Source of the DNA: Flavobacteriales bacterium
GTDB taxonomy: Bacteria > Bacteroidota > Bacteroidia > NS11-12g > UBA955
Assembly: GCA_947487055.1 (NCBI GenBank)
Contig: CANKVN010000009.1
Coordinates: 1 to 41,741, forward strand
DNA length: 41,741 nucleotides
Direction: 5' to 3'
Made by a program: the position numbers and the translations under genes. The notes under the pieces are model-generated. The model was not told the origin of the DNA. It searched no databases and saw only the letters and a list, made by a program, of their open reading frames with translations. Shown here one piece after another: positions 1-8,873 of the stretch (position 1 is the stretch's first letter; the number at the start of each line of letters is the position of its first letter).

Positions 1-364
1 ATTTTGTGTCCTGTCCCCGACAGAAGGGTAAAGCCTACCTGAAGATGCAGATAAGTTGGCCAACGAAATTATCGAAGACTTAAGCCGCCGAACCGGATAT
101 GATATCCAAAGCAATACCCTAAGCAAAACCATCTACACCCCAATAGAATGGGAAAAAATGTTCTCCCTATACAGGGGCAGCGGCCTAGGACTTGCGCATG
201 GTCTAAACCAGATTGGCGCTTTCCGTCCGGCAAATAAAGATGAGTATTTAAATAATGTGTATTATGCAGGTGCCAGTACCCATCCGGGAACCGGCTTGCC
301 AATTGTTGTTATAGGTTCTAGATTAGTCACAGAAAAAATTACCCATGAGCATCCAGTTATTTGA
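1..364 (+). CDS. crtI: Phytoene desaturase (CrtI family), C-terminal part; 5' end outside window, with an apparent frameshift near position 40
   Basis: Frame +2 gives ...EDADKLANEIIEDLSRRTGYD...FRPANKDEYLNNVYYAGASTHPGTGLPIVVIGSRLV, a CrtI C-terminal signature. Frame +1 at 1-39 gives ILCPVPDRRVKPT, which fits the preceding CrtI segment. Followed by crtB with a 20-nt overlap. Confidence 0.8.
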
Positions 365-1190
365 TAAAACATCAGGAGACATCAGCCGCAAGGTTGCCCT
401 GAATTACAGCACCAGCTTCTCTTTGGGCATCAAATTGCTGGCCAAAGAATACCGTTGGGCGGTTTTTGCCGTTTATGGTTTTGTACGCGTTGCCGACGAA
501 ATCGTGGATACCTTTCATGGTCACGACAAGGAAGCGCTTCTGCAAGAGTTTAAAATGCAGACATACAAAGCCATTGAAACAGGCATTAGCACCAATCCAA
601 TATTGCATTCCTTTCAATTAGCTGTTAAGGAATTTGGCATCGAAAATGAGCTCATAGAGCCGTTTTTTCAGTCCATGGCAGCAGATTTGGACCAAACTAC
701 ACACGATAGCGCAAGCTACGATCAATATATCTATGGCAGTGCTGAGGTGGTGGGTTTGATGTGTCTGCGTATTTTTTGCAAGAACAACGATTTTCAATAT
801 CAGGCGTTGTTGCCCCATGCGCGCAGTTTGGGTGCAGCATTTCAAAAGGTTAATTTTCTGCGGGATTTGAAAAGTGATGTGGATGAACGCGGAAGGATTT
901 ATTTTCCCGGTGTGGATTTTGAAGCTTTCAATGAGGATGATAAAAACCAAATCATTGCCGATGTGAAAAAGGATTTTGCCCATGCCCTTGAAGGAATTCG
1001 CAAACTGCCGGTCGGTTGCAGGCTCGGGGTTTACACGGCATACATTTATTACCTAAAATTGCTGGAAAAAATTCAGCGCAGCAGTGCCCAGGAAATTGTA
1101 GGCAACCGTATTCGGATTGCCAATGGTCAAAAACTGGTGCTACTGGCTAAAAGTTTCGTTCGCGAGCGCATGATGCGTGCCGCACTGTGA
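345..1190 (+). CDS. crtB: Phytoene/squalene synthase family protein (phytoene synthase)
   Basis: 281 aa; RVADEIVD and FQKVNFLRDLKSDVDERGRIYFP motifs of trans-isoprenyl diphosphate synthases; overlaps crtI. Confidence 0.92.
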   Translation: MSIQLFDKTSGDISRKVALNYSTSFSLGIKLLAKEYRWAVFAVYGFVRVADEIVDTFHGHDKEALLQEFKMQTYKAIETGISTNPILHSFQLAVKEFGIENELIEPFFQSMAADLDQTTHDSASYDQYIYGSAEVVGLMCLRIFCKNNDFQYQALLPHARSLGAAFQKVNFLRDLKSDVDERGRIYFPGVDFEAFNEDDKNQIIADVKKDFAHALEGIRKLPVGCRLGVYTAYIYYLKLLEKIQRSSAQEIVGNRIRIANGQKLVLLAKSFVRERMMRAAL

Positions 1191-1209
1191 TTTGGTTTTT
1201 GCCCTTTTC

Positions 1210-2568
1210 TTAGCCAAATAACCAGCTGAACATCTCATCCACCCGTCCAAAGCGGTGAATCTTGATTTTGGAACTTCCTATCTGCACTTTGTTGTATTTG
1301 GAAATAACAATCTCCTCAAATCCGAGTTTTTCGGCCTCTGTAATCCTTTGCTCCACGCGCTGTACGGCCCGTATTTCGCCACTTAGGCCAACCTCTCCGG
1401 CAAATACCGTTTTGGATGGAGCCACCACTCCCTGATAACTGCTCATGATGGCTGTGGCAATTGCCAGATCCAGCGCTGGGTCTTCAATGCGTATGCCGCC
1501 GGCAAGGTTGATGAACACATCTTGTGCCCCCAACCTGAATCCACAACGCTTTTCCAGAACTGCCAGCAACATGTTTAATCTCCTGAGGTCAAAACCTGTA
1601 GACGAACGTTGTGGAGTGCCATAAACAGCTGTACTGACCAACGATTGCGTTTCCAGCAATATCGGGCGCACGCCTTCCATCGCCGCGGCAATGGCAATGC
1701 CGGAAATCTCTTCATCCCGTTCTGCTAAAAATATTTGAGATGGGTTTTGAACGGCTGCCAAACCAGTTCCGGTCATTTCGTAAATTCCCATTTCGTGGGT
1801 ACCGCCAAACCTGTTTTTAAGGGTTCTTAGGATCCTGAAGTGATAATTGCGGTCGCCCTCAAATTGCAATACCGTATCGACCATGTGCTCCAGTATTTTG
1901 GGACCTGCAATGCTGCCATCTTTGGTGATGTGCCCAATTAAAAATACCGAAACGTTGTTTTCTTTGGCAAACCTGAGCAGTTTTCCGGTGCACTCCCTGA
2001 TTTGGGAAACACTGCCCGGTGTAGCTTCAAGCATCTCGGAAAAAAGTGTTTGAACGGAATCTACCACCACAATGGCGGGTTTTTGTTCCTGTAAAATTTG
2101 AAGAATGGCCTCAATACGGGTTTCGGTTAACACATCGCAACGCTCATTGTCAATGCCAATGCGCTCGGCACGCAATTTTACCTGTTCGGCGCTTTCCTCT
2201 CCGGAAACGTACATAACCTGTTCGTTCAATTTGAGTGCCACCTGCAACAGCAGTGTGCTTTTCCCGATTCCGGGCTCGCCACCAAGCAAAACCAGGCTTC
2301 CGGGTACCAAACCGCCGCCAAGCACCAGGTTTAATTCTGTGTCCGGCATGATCATCCGTTGCGTATTGTTGCTGGCAATCTCGTTTATTTTTTGGGTTAC
2401 CGAACGGTCTGATGGATGGGTTTTTACCCAGCCCGCCGGACTGTTTTTAACCACCACCACTTCTTCCCGAAGGGTATTCCATTCTCCGCAAGCATTGCAC
2501 TTGCCGGCCCACTTGGAACTCTCCGCTCCGCATTGGTTGCAGAAATAAACTGTTTTGCTTTTGGCCAT
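1210..2568 (-). CDS. radA: DNA repair protein RadA/Sms
   Basis: N-terminal zinc finger CNQCGAESSKWAGKCNACGEWNT, Walker A GGEPGIGKST, KNRFG motif. Start placed at MAKSKTVYFC (2568) rather than the ORF start at 2586. Confidence 0.96.
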   Translation of the reverse strand: MAKSKTVYFCNQCGAESSKWAGKCNACGEWNTLREEVVVVKNSPAGWVKTHPSDRSVTQKINEIASNNTQRMIMPDTELNLVLGGGLVPGSLVLLGGEPGIGKSTLLLQVALKLNEQVMYVSGEESAEQVKLRAERIGIDNERCDVLTETRIEAILQILQEQKPAIVVVDSVQTLFSEMLEATPGSVSQIRECTGKLLRFAKENNVSVFLIGHITKDGSIAGPKILEHMVDTVLQFEGDRNYHFRILRTLKNRFGGTHEMGIYEMTGTGLAAVQNPSQIFLAERDEEISGIAIAAAMEGVRPILLETQSLVSTAVYGTPQRSSTGFDLRRLNMLLAVLEKRCGFRLGAQDVFINLAGGIRIEDPALDLAIATAIMSSYQGVVAPSKTVFAGEVGLSGEIRAVQRVEQRITEAEKLGFEEIVISKYNKVQIGSSKIKIHRFGRVDEMFSWLFG

Positions 2569-2673
2569 GCCGCAATTTACATTCAATTAACAAGGGGTTA
2601 TTCCCATTTTATTAACCCATTGCTTTTATTTAGAAAGATTACAAACTGTTGTGATTTTTCTTCAAAATGAGCG

Positions 2674-2681
2674 TAATTTTG
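2674..2681 (+). promoter_or_regulatory. Bacteroidota-type -7 element TAATTTTG upstream of the Nfu gene
   Basis: Matches TAnnTTTG; a TTG lies 22 bp upstream; the ATG (2692) begins only 11 nt after its last base. Confidence 0.5.
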
Positions 2682-2691
2682 TAACCACATT

Positions 2692-3261
2692 ATGGAACCA
2701 TCAGCTGAAAATTTCGTGACAATTTATGCCGAAGCAACACCCAATCCGGAAAGCATGAAGTTTGTTTCCAGCAAAATGTTGTTGCCCAACGACAGTGCCG
2801 ATTTTCGAACCGCCGCTTCTGCAGTTGATTCCGCTTTGGCCACTGCACTTTTTGAAATGCCTTTCGTAAATGGTGTGTTCATCATGAACAATTTTGTTTC
2901 TATCACCAAGAACAATGATTACGAGTGGTTTGACCTTATCCCTGATTTACGCACATTTTTTCAGGAATGGATTCAGGATGGGAAAATGATTGTGTCACCA
3001 AAACAACAGCTGAGCCCGGAGCAGGAAACGGAAGTTGAGCGCAAAATTCGTCAGCTTTTGGAAGACCACGTTCGTCCGGCAGTTGAAATGGATGGTGGTG
3101 CCATCGATTTTAAAAGTTTTGAAAACGGCGTTGTTACAGTTCAAATGAAAGGGAGCTGTTCCGGTTGTCCTTCTTCTACCATGACGTTAAAATCTGGTAT
3201 CGAAAATCTGCTTAAGCGCATGGTGCCTGAGGTTCAGGCCGTAGAAGCGGAAGCTGTTTAA
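2692..3261 (+). CDS. nfu: NifU/Nfu-type Fe-S cluster scaffold protein
   Basis: N-terminal Nfu_N-like domain (YAEATPNPESMKFV) and C-terminal NifU domain with CSGCPSS (CxxC) motif. Confidence 0.93.
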   Translation: MEPSAENFVTIYAEATPNPESMKFVSSKMLLPNDSADFRTAASAVDSALATALFEMPFVNGVFIMNNFVSITKNNDYEWFDLIPDLRTFFQEWIQDGKMIVSPKQQLSPEQETEVERKIRQLLEDHVRPAVEMDGGAIDFKSFENGVVTVQMKGSCSGCPSSTMTLKSGIENLLKRMVPEVQAVEAEAV

Positions 3262-3342
3262 ATATTTTCTTCATTCCCTTACACTGCATTATTCGGGATT
3301 TCGCCCGTATTTCCTTTTATTTGCCATTCTTAAGTAATAACC

Positions 3343-5235
3343 ATGGCAAATACCTTATATAATGAATTCAAAGATCCGGATTATAAGTCTCTACACCAGT
3401 TCTTCCTGAATTCAGCCCATCACATTCACACTCCCGATACGGTTTACCTGACAAAGAAGGAAAAAGGAGCTTGGGTCGATTACACTTACCGCGACCTGCT
3501 TGCATACATTGATTGTATCACCGGATGGCTTATGAGCCGCGGTTTACAAAAGGGAGACAGGGTTTCTCTAATTATGGACAATAGTCCCGAATTTTATTGC
3601 ATTGACCAGTCACTGCAAAAACTGGGATTGATCAATGTGAGTATTTACCCCACGCTTACCCCTGATGAAACAGCTTTCATCCTCAATGATTCCGGTGCGA
3701 AAATCCTGATTGTTGGGAATCATTTTCTATTGAAAAAGTTTAAAAAAGTAGAAGAAAAGTGCCCTACCGTAGAAATGGTTGTTGGTTTGCCAGAGGATAT
3801 CGATACCGATGAAAAACTCATTACCTATTCCTCCATGATAGAGCAGGGTAGAAGCCTTTATGCGGGCTGGAGTTCGCAAATAGAAGAGCGTTTTCTGCAA
3901 GTGGGGCACGATGATGTTGCCACACTGATCTATACTTCCGGAACTACCGGTGTTCCCAAAGGCGCCATGCTCACCCATTATAACTTTTTAAGCAATTGCT
4001 ATGATGCCAATGATTTGGTTCCGGATATCACCAAGGATGACAGGTTCCTGAGCTTTTTGCCATTGAGCCATGTATTTGAGCGTATGGCATACTACCTCAC
4101 GACTTATATTGGTGCTTCTGTAGCATTTGCTGAAAACATTGATAAGGTTGCCCCAAACATGGCCGAAGTAAGGCCCACACTGATGGCATGTGTGCCACGA
4201 TTGCTGGAGCGGGTGCACGATCGTGTTATGAAAAGCGGAACCGAAGCCGGTGGCATGAAAGCCGCTATTTTCCGTTGGTCTTTGGGAGTGGGTGAAACCG
4301 CACGCCATACCAAAGATGCCGGTAAGTCAAGAGGTCCGCTGCTTGCAGCCAAATATGCGCTTGCCAATAAATTGGTATTCTCAAAAATCAAGCAAAAAAT
4401 GGGTGGAAGACTTAAATTGTTTGTTTCAGGCGGGGGGGCTTTGCCACCGCATGTAGGTGAGTTTTTTGCAAACCTGGGCATTCAGGTTCAGGAAGGATTT
4501 GGGCTAACGGAAACTTCGCCATTTATTACGGTAAATGAATACAACAGACAAGTCTACGGCACCGTGGGCAGGGTAGCGCCAAGGCAGCAGGTAGCCATAC
4601 AAAATCCGGATACCAAAGAGGTTTATACCATTCAGTCCTATAAAAGTTTCCATCCGGATTTCGTATCTCAGGAAGGGGAAATATTGGCCAAGGGCCCAAA
4701 TATCATGAAGGGCTATTGGAACAACAAAGTTGAAACTGATAAGGTATTTGACGAGGAAGGATGGTTCCATACCGGTGATATTGGCCGATTTGAAAAAGGG
4801 TACCTGAAAATTACCGATCGCTTGAAAAATATGCTGGTTACCTCGTTGGGTAAAAATATCTTTCCTACCCAGCTGGAAAATAATTTCCTTAAAAGTCCCC
4901 GAATAGAACAAATTTTTATCATTGGTGATAAACGCGAGTTTATCACCGCCATCATTGTCCCAAATAGGGATGAAGCCCTTTCTCAGATTGGTGTTTCGGC
5001 CTCTGCTTTTGAAGGGGATTCACCATTTATGGACCATGAAGCATTACAGCATTGGTTGGCGGAAGACATAAAAAAATACAACGAAAACTTGTCTAAATTT
5101 GAGCGGGTTAAAGAATTTCTAATAAAGCGCAATCCCTTTTCCATAGAAGATGGCGATATGACCATCACCCTTAAAGTAAAACGTAAAATTGTGATGGAGA
5201 AGTTTGCCAAAGAAATAGACAATATGTACCTGTAA
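3343..5235 (+). CDS. Long-chain fatty acyl-CoA synthetase (AMP-dependent synthetase/ligase)
   Basis: YTSGTTGVPKGAMLTH AMP-binding motif, GFGLTETSP, GWFHTGDIG; 630 aa. Confidence 0.95.
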   Translation: MANTLYNEFKDPDYKSLHQFFLNSAHHIHTPDTVYLTKKEKGAWVDYTYRDLLAYIDCITGWLMSRGLQKGDRVSLIMDNSPEFYCIDQSLQKLGLINVSIYPTLTPDETAFILNDSGAKILIVGNHFLLKKFKKVEEKCPTVEMVVGLPEDIDTDEKLITYSSMIEQGRSLYAGWSSQIEERFLQVGHDDVATLIYTSGTTGVPKGAMLTHYNFLSNCYDANDLVPDITKDDRFLSFLPLSHVFERMAYYLTTYIGASVAFAENIDKVAPNMAEVRPTLMACVPRLLERVHDRVMKSGTEAGGMKAAIFRWSLGVGETARHTKDAGKSRGPLLAAKYALANKLVFSKIKQKMGGRLKLFVSGGGALPPHVGEFFANLGIQVQEGFGLTETSPFITVNEYNRQVYGTVGRVAPRQQVAIQNPDTKEVYTIQSYKSFHPDFVSQEGEILAKGPNIMKGYWNNKVETDKVFDEEGWFHTGDIGRFEKGYLKITDRLKNMLVTSLGKNIFPTQLENNFLKSPRIEQIFIIGDKREFITAIIVPNRDEALSQIGVSASAFEGDSPFMDHEALQHWLAEDIKKYNENLSKFERVKEFLIKRNPFSIEDGDMTITLKVKRKIVMEKFAKEIDNMYL

Positions 5236-5237
5236 GA

Positions 5238-5292
5238 ATGCCGTATGTTGATTATTGTCAACCGCATGTTGATAATAATCAATGTGCGGTAT
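5238..5292. repeat. Long imperfect inverted repeat (hairpin) in the acyl-CoA synthetase / glycosyl-P transferase intergenic region
   Basis: Core TTGATTATTGTCAAC (5248-5262) / CGCAT loop / GTTGATAATAATCAA (5268-5282): 15 bp with one G-U. Outer arm CCGTATG (5241-5247) pairs with TGTGCGG (5283-5289) including wobbles. Confidence 0.85.
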
Positions 5293-5337
5293 ATTGAAAA
5301 TATTCTAATTTTGTCGGCAGTATTAATAACTGGATAA

Positions 5338-6357
5338 TTGAATTTAGTACTGGCTCTTGGATTGATGTCTGTCTGCAGCGCGGGAGCAGTTTTGTTTTTG
5401 CGCCTGGCTAGGCTCTACGGATTGCACGATCACCCCACAGGTAGAAGCTCTCATCGTAAGCCAACCGTAACGGGTATGGGTATTATCGTTGCCCTGGCAT
5501 TCATCGTATACTTAATTTGGCATCCGCTTACCTTACCGGAATACTTTGTTGTCGGTTTTTTCATCGTCACTGCAGTGAGTTTCCTGGATGATATTCTCTT
5601 TCTTAAACACTCATTTCGCCTGATAGTGCAAATTATTACCATGGTGATGTTGTTGTACCAAATGCCGTTTAGCAGCCTTGGCACCGAGGCAATTCCCATT
5701 TTTCTTGCATCCTTGATTTTTGGAATAGGCGTTTTAAACTCCTATAACTTCATGGATGGGGTCAATGGAATGCTCACACTCCACGCGTTGCTGGTGTTTA
5801 CCGGCTTGCTATTTTTGAACGAGCATATTACCGATCTTCAAGGCAACCTGATACATTTTACAGATTCCAATTTTATCCTCAGCATCATCATCCCGCTTGC
5901 CATATTCGGTTTTTTTAACATTCGCAGATCAGCAGTAGCCTTTATGGGGGATGTGGGAAGTATCTCCATCGCATTTATCACGGTGTTTTTAATCTACACC
6001 CTGATTTTCAAAACCGGAAATTACATGTTTCTCCTAATGTTCAGCGTTTTTGGCGCCGATGCAGCACTCACAGTCTGCTACAAGCTGATTTTGGGCGAAA
6101 ACATATTTGTGCCGCACCGCGATTTCTTATTCAAAAAACTGGTTCATCTTGGCAAATGGTCCCACTTAAAAGTGAGTAGCTGGTATTTTGCTGTTCAGGC
6201 CCTTATTAATGTAATTATTATCGGGTTGTTCTCCAATACGCCAAAGCTCAGTACCCAGATTTCAGTGCTTTTTATCGGTTGTGTTGTCCTCACGGCAATT
6301 TACATCTACGGTCAATCCTTGTTTCCCCGCAAAGCGGCGCTGAAATCAAAGGATTAA
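5338..6357 (+). CDS. Glycosyltransferase family 4 / undecaprenyl-phosphate sugar-1-phosphate transferase (MraY/WecA/TagO superfamily)
   Basis: Polytopic membrane protein; HDHPTGRSSHRKPTVTGMGI, NFMDGVNGM, FMGDVGSISIAF motifs. TTG start, or ATG at 5365. Confidence 0.88.
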   Translation: MNLVLALGLMSVCSAGAVLFLRLARLYGLHDHPTGRSSHRKPTVTGMGIIVALAFIVYLIWHPLTLPEYFVVGFFIVTAVSFLDDILFLKHSFRLIVQIITMVMLLYQMPFSSLGTEAIPIFLASLIFGIGVLNSYNFMDGVNGMLTLHALLVFTGLLFLNEHITDLQGNLIHFTDSNFILSIIIPLAIFGFFNIRRSAVAFMGDVGSISIAFITVFLIYTLIFKTGNYMFLLMFSVFGADAALTVCYKLILGENIFVPHRDFLFKKLVHLGKWSHLKVSSWYFAVQALINVIIIGLFSNTPKLSTQISVLFIGCVVLTAIYIYGQSLFPRKAALKSKD

Positions 6358-6981
6358 GCGCAATACACCAAAGAATAATGTTTGGATAACCAACAGGCCA
6401 ATGGCTATGTTGTTGCGCTCTATTTTGCTCATCCAGATAAACAAACGCAGCAATATAAAGGAGCAGATAAACCAGGCCAGGTAGTTTTGATTGGGGATAA
6501 TGCCCTTTTGCCAATGCCATAAATCCATCCAAACGGCCACAGGTTCCATGATGAAATCATAACAGGTCATCATCAGGCCGCCAATGGCAGCCAAAAACCA
6601 TGGGTTAGATACCTTTCCGGCCAGAAATGAAGTCGTAAAAAAGATAAGCATGGCCCAGTTTACCGCAATCATAAATGGAATTCCCTGCCATCCGGGCCCG
6701 AGGGTTTTGCCATAATGGTAGTTGCCGAAAACGAGGCCTGTGTGAACGCCCGCATATTCAATAAAAAACCCTGCCGCTCCCACGCAAAACAAGCCAAGCA
6801 AAAGCCCAACGGTCCATTTTTTTTGAAACAAAAGCGGTATCAGCAAGGAAACAGCCAGGTTCACAGGGGTAAGCTGTATGAAATAATGCCTTATTCCGGC
6901 ATTGCCAAAACTGAGGCCGATTGCCCCCACCGTATATATAATTGCGGCTATTCCTATGACCCTCTTTTCAGTGCTTTGCAT
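6346..6981 (-). CDS. cruF: Carotenoid biosynthesis protein, CruF-like (carotenoid 1',2'-hydratase family)
   Basis: Polytopic; FIEYAGVHTGLVFGNYHYG and MTCYDFIMEPVAVWMDLWHW motifs; overlaps the CrtI/CrtD-family gene upstream by 14 nt. Confidence 0.82.
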   Translation of the reverse strand: MQSTEKRVIGIAAIIYTVGAIGLSFGNAGIRHYFIQLTPVNLAVSLLIPLLFQKKWTVGLLLGLFCVGAAGFFIEYAGVHTGLVFGNYHYGKTLGPGWQGIPFMIAVNWAMLIFFTTSFLAGKVSNPWFLAAIGGLMMTCYDFIMEPVAVWMDLWHWQKGIIPNQNYLAWFICSFILLRLFIWMSKIERNNIAIGLLVIQTLFFGVLRLIL

Positions 6982-8452
6982 GGTGCTGACCGATAATGAT
7001 ATCGCTGGCTATTCTTCCGCCGAGTACGCACAAAGGTATACCTCCGCCGGGATGAACACTGCCGCCGCAAAAGTATAACCCTTTTGGGTTTTTTGTGAAA
7101 TTGGCTTGCCTGAAAAATGCCGACATCAAGTTATTGCTGCTGCTGCCATATAAAGATCCGAAAGAACTGCCGGTAAATTGTTCAATCCTTACAGGGTCCA
7201 GGTATTCCTCAAATGCTATCAGGGATTCAACATCGCAACCAAGCTGTTTGCTGATTTTAGCCAGAACAGATGCACGCGCTTCCTGCCGAAAAGCTTCCCA
7301 GTCCTGACCCTTGTTTGCCGGAACATTGATCATCACAAACCAGTTTTCACAGCCCTCAGGAGCGTCGGTTTTGTCCATTTTAGAGCTGATGTTGATGTAA
7401 ATTGTAGGGTCTTTGCTGATTTCTTTCCGATTGAAAATGCCATCAAATTCATCCTGGTAATCGGCACTGAAGAGGATATTGTGCAGGTGTAGTTCGGGGA
7501 ATGTTTTGCGGATGCCCCAATAAAAAATCAATGCGGAGCTGCTGGGCTCGGCTTGTTTTATTTTTTTGGGTAATGGCATGCCCAGCAACTGGTAGGTGAG
7601 GCGCACATCCAGGTTGGAAACGACCAAATCTGTTTTTTGGGAAATATGGTCTATTTCGATGCCTGTGATTGTACCTTCCTGATGCTTTATGGCGGTTATC
7701 TTTTTTCCAAAATGAAAATGAACACCCAATTGGGTAGCCCTGGCAAACAATGCACGGGGAATGGCAATCATCCCTCCGGCTGGATAGAAAGCGCCAATGC
7801 CCATCTCCAAATGAGGTATTACGTTAAGCGTGGAGGGCGCTTTCCATGGGTTGGAGCCGTTGTAGGTGGCAAAACGATCGAAGTACTGCACCAAATGGCT
7901 GTTGTTGAGTGCATCCTTGTTGGCATTGTGCATGCTTTTGCTGATGCCGATAAAGGGCAAATTTAAAATTCCCCGGAGCCCTTTGGGATTCAAATAGGTG
8001 CCAATCCGGTGAAGGCTTCTTTCCAGAAATACAGGTGAGGTGATGCGGTAAATGAACTTGCTTTTTGCAAGATGCCTTGCAATTTTCTTTGGCTCAACCC
8101 CAAAGGTGGTGGCTGCCGCCGATATGAATGCTGTTTGGTCTGCAGGGGCCTGAAAACGCAGGCCATCCTCATAAAAGTAATGGCAGAGGGTATCCATGCG
8201 CTGATATTGAAAAGGTACATTGCCAGCAAGCAGCTCATCGATGAAGTGCGGCATTGTAAATAGGGAAGGGCCTGCATCAAAGCGGTATCCATTCTCTTTT
8301 ATTTCAGCCAGCTTGCCTCCGGGTTCGTTTTTTTGTTCATACACATGCACCTCGTATCCGGCTTCTGCCAGCCTGATGGCTGCGGTTAATCCGCCAATCC
8401 CGGCTCCGGCAATGCTAATCTTTTTCAATACCTTATGTAACCGAAGATGCAT
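6968..8452 (-). CDS. crtD: CrtI/CrtD-family carotenoid desaturase (probable 1-hydroxycarotenoid 3,4-desaturase type)
   Basis: FAD-binding N-terminus ISIAGAGIGGLTAAIRLAEAGYEVHVYEQKNEPGGK; C-terminal GLYFCGGSVHPGGGIPLCVLGGRIASD. Start taken at MHLRLHKV (8452) rather than 8551. CrtD subtype inferred from linkage to cruF. Confidence 0.8.
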   Translation of the reverse strand: MHLRLHKVLKKISIAGAGIGGLTAAIRLAEAGYEVHVYEQKNEPGGKLAEIKENGYRFDAGPSLFTMPHFIDELLAGNVPFQYQRMDTLCHYFYEDGLRFQAPADQTAFISAAATTFGVEPKKIARHLAKSKFIYRITSPVFLERSLHRIGTYLNPKGLRGILNLPFIGISKSMHNANKDALNNSHLVQYFDRFATYNGSNPWKAPSTLNVIPHLEMGIGAFYPAGGMIAIPRALFARATQLGVHFHFGKKITAIKHQEGTITGIEIDHISQKTDLVVSNLDVRLTYQLLGMPLPKKIKQAEPSSSALIFYWGIRKTFPELHLHNILFSADYQDEFDGIFNRKEISKDPTIYINISSKMDKTDAPEGCENWFVMINVPANKGQDWEAFRQEARASVLAKISKQLGCDVESLIAFEEYLDPVRIEQFTGSSFGSLYGSSSNNLMSAFFRQANFTKNPKGLYFCGGSVHPGGGIPLCVLGGRIASDIIIGQHHAKH

Positions 8453-8567
8453 GGAAATAGTTTGCTGTTGCGCGCTTTTTTGGTTCTTCAAATAGGCCAA
8501 TTTGCCCGGATAATAAAAAAAAATGAAAAAAAAATACAGAAAGTATTGCATTTTTATTTTTCACTTT

Positions 8568-8575
8568 TATTTTTG
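8568..8575 (+). promoter_or_regulatory. Promoter -7 element TATTTTTG for the small lipoprotein gene, with TTG at 8546-8548 as -33
   Basis: TTG-N19-TAttTTTG, consensus-like Bacteroidota promoter architecture. Confidence 0.6.
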
Positions 8576-8602
8576 CCCCACATTTAATCAGGAAAAAACA
8601 AA

Positions 8603-8803
8603 ATGAAAAAGATCTATTTCGCTATCGCTGCCTGCGCTATGTTCGCTTTCGCAGCTTGCTCTGGTAACAGCGGTACCGCTGATGCTGACACTGCTAACAA
8701 AGCTGCTGACACTACAGTTAAAACTGAAGAAGCTGCTACTGTTGACACTTCAAAGGCTGCTGCAGCTGACACTACCAAAAAGGTAGAAGAGAAAGCTAAA
8801 TAA
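8603..8803 (+). CDS. Small Ala/Thr/Asp/Lys-rich lipoprotein
   Basis: 66 aa; signal peptide with lipobox FAFAAC; low-complexity body with a repeated AADTT/EEKA pattern; flanked by its own promoter and terminator. Confidence 0.85.
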   Translation: MKKIYFAIAACAMFAFAACSGNSGTADADTANKAADTTVKTEEAATVDTSKAAAADTTKKVEEKAK

Positions 8804-8823
8804 GCTTTTCTCCCAAGAAATTT

Positions 8824-8853
8824 AAAGGGTGCTTGCAAAAGTGCCCTTTTTTT
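8824..8853 (+). terminator. Rho-independent terminator after the small lipoprotein gene
   Basis: AAAGGGTGC-ttgcaaaa-GTGCCCTTT stem followed by a T run. Confidence 0.8.
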
Positions 8854-8873
8854 ATTTCCTTTGCATATAACTG

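Noticed and set aside
2105-2548. 147-aa plus-strand ORF opposite radA
   Set aside because: Antisense shadow of the strongly supported radA; no domain-like composition.
8512-8538. A-rich tract upstream of the crtD-like gene
   Set aside because: Simple low-complexity sequence; only creates an artificial N-terminal extension (MQYFLYFFFIFFYY) of the ORF.
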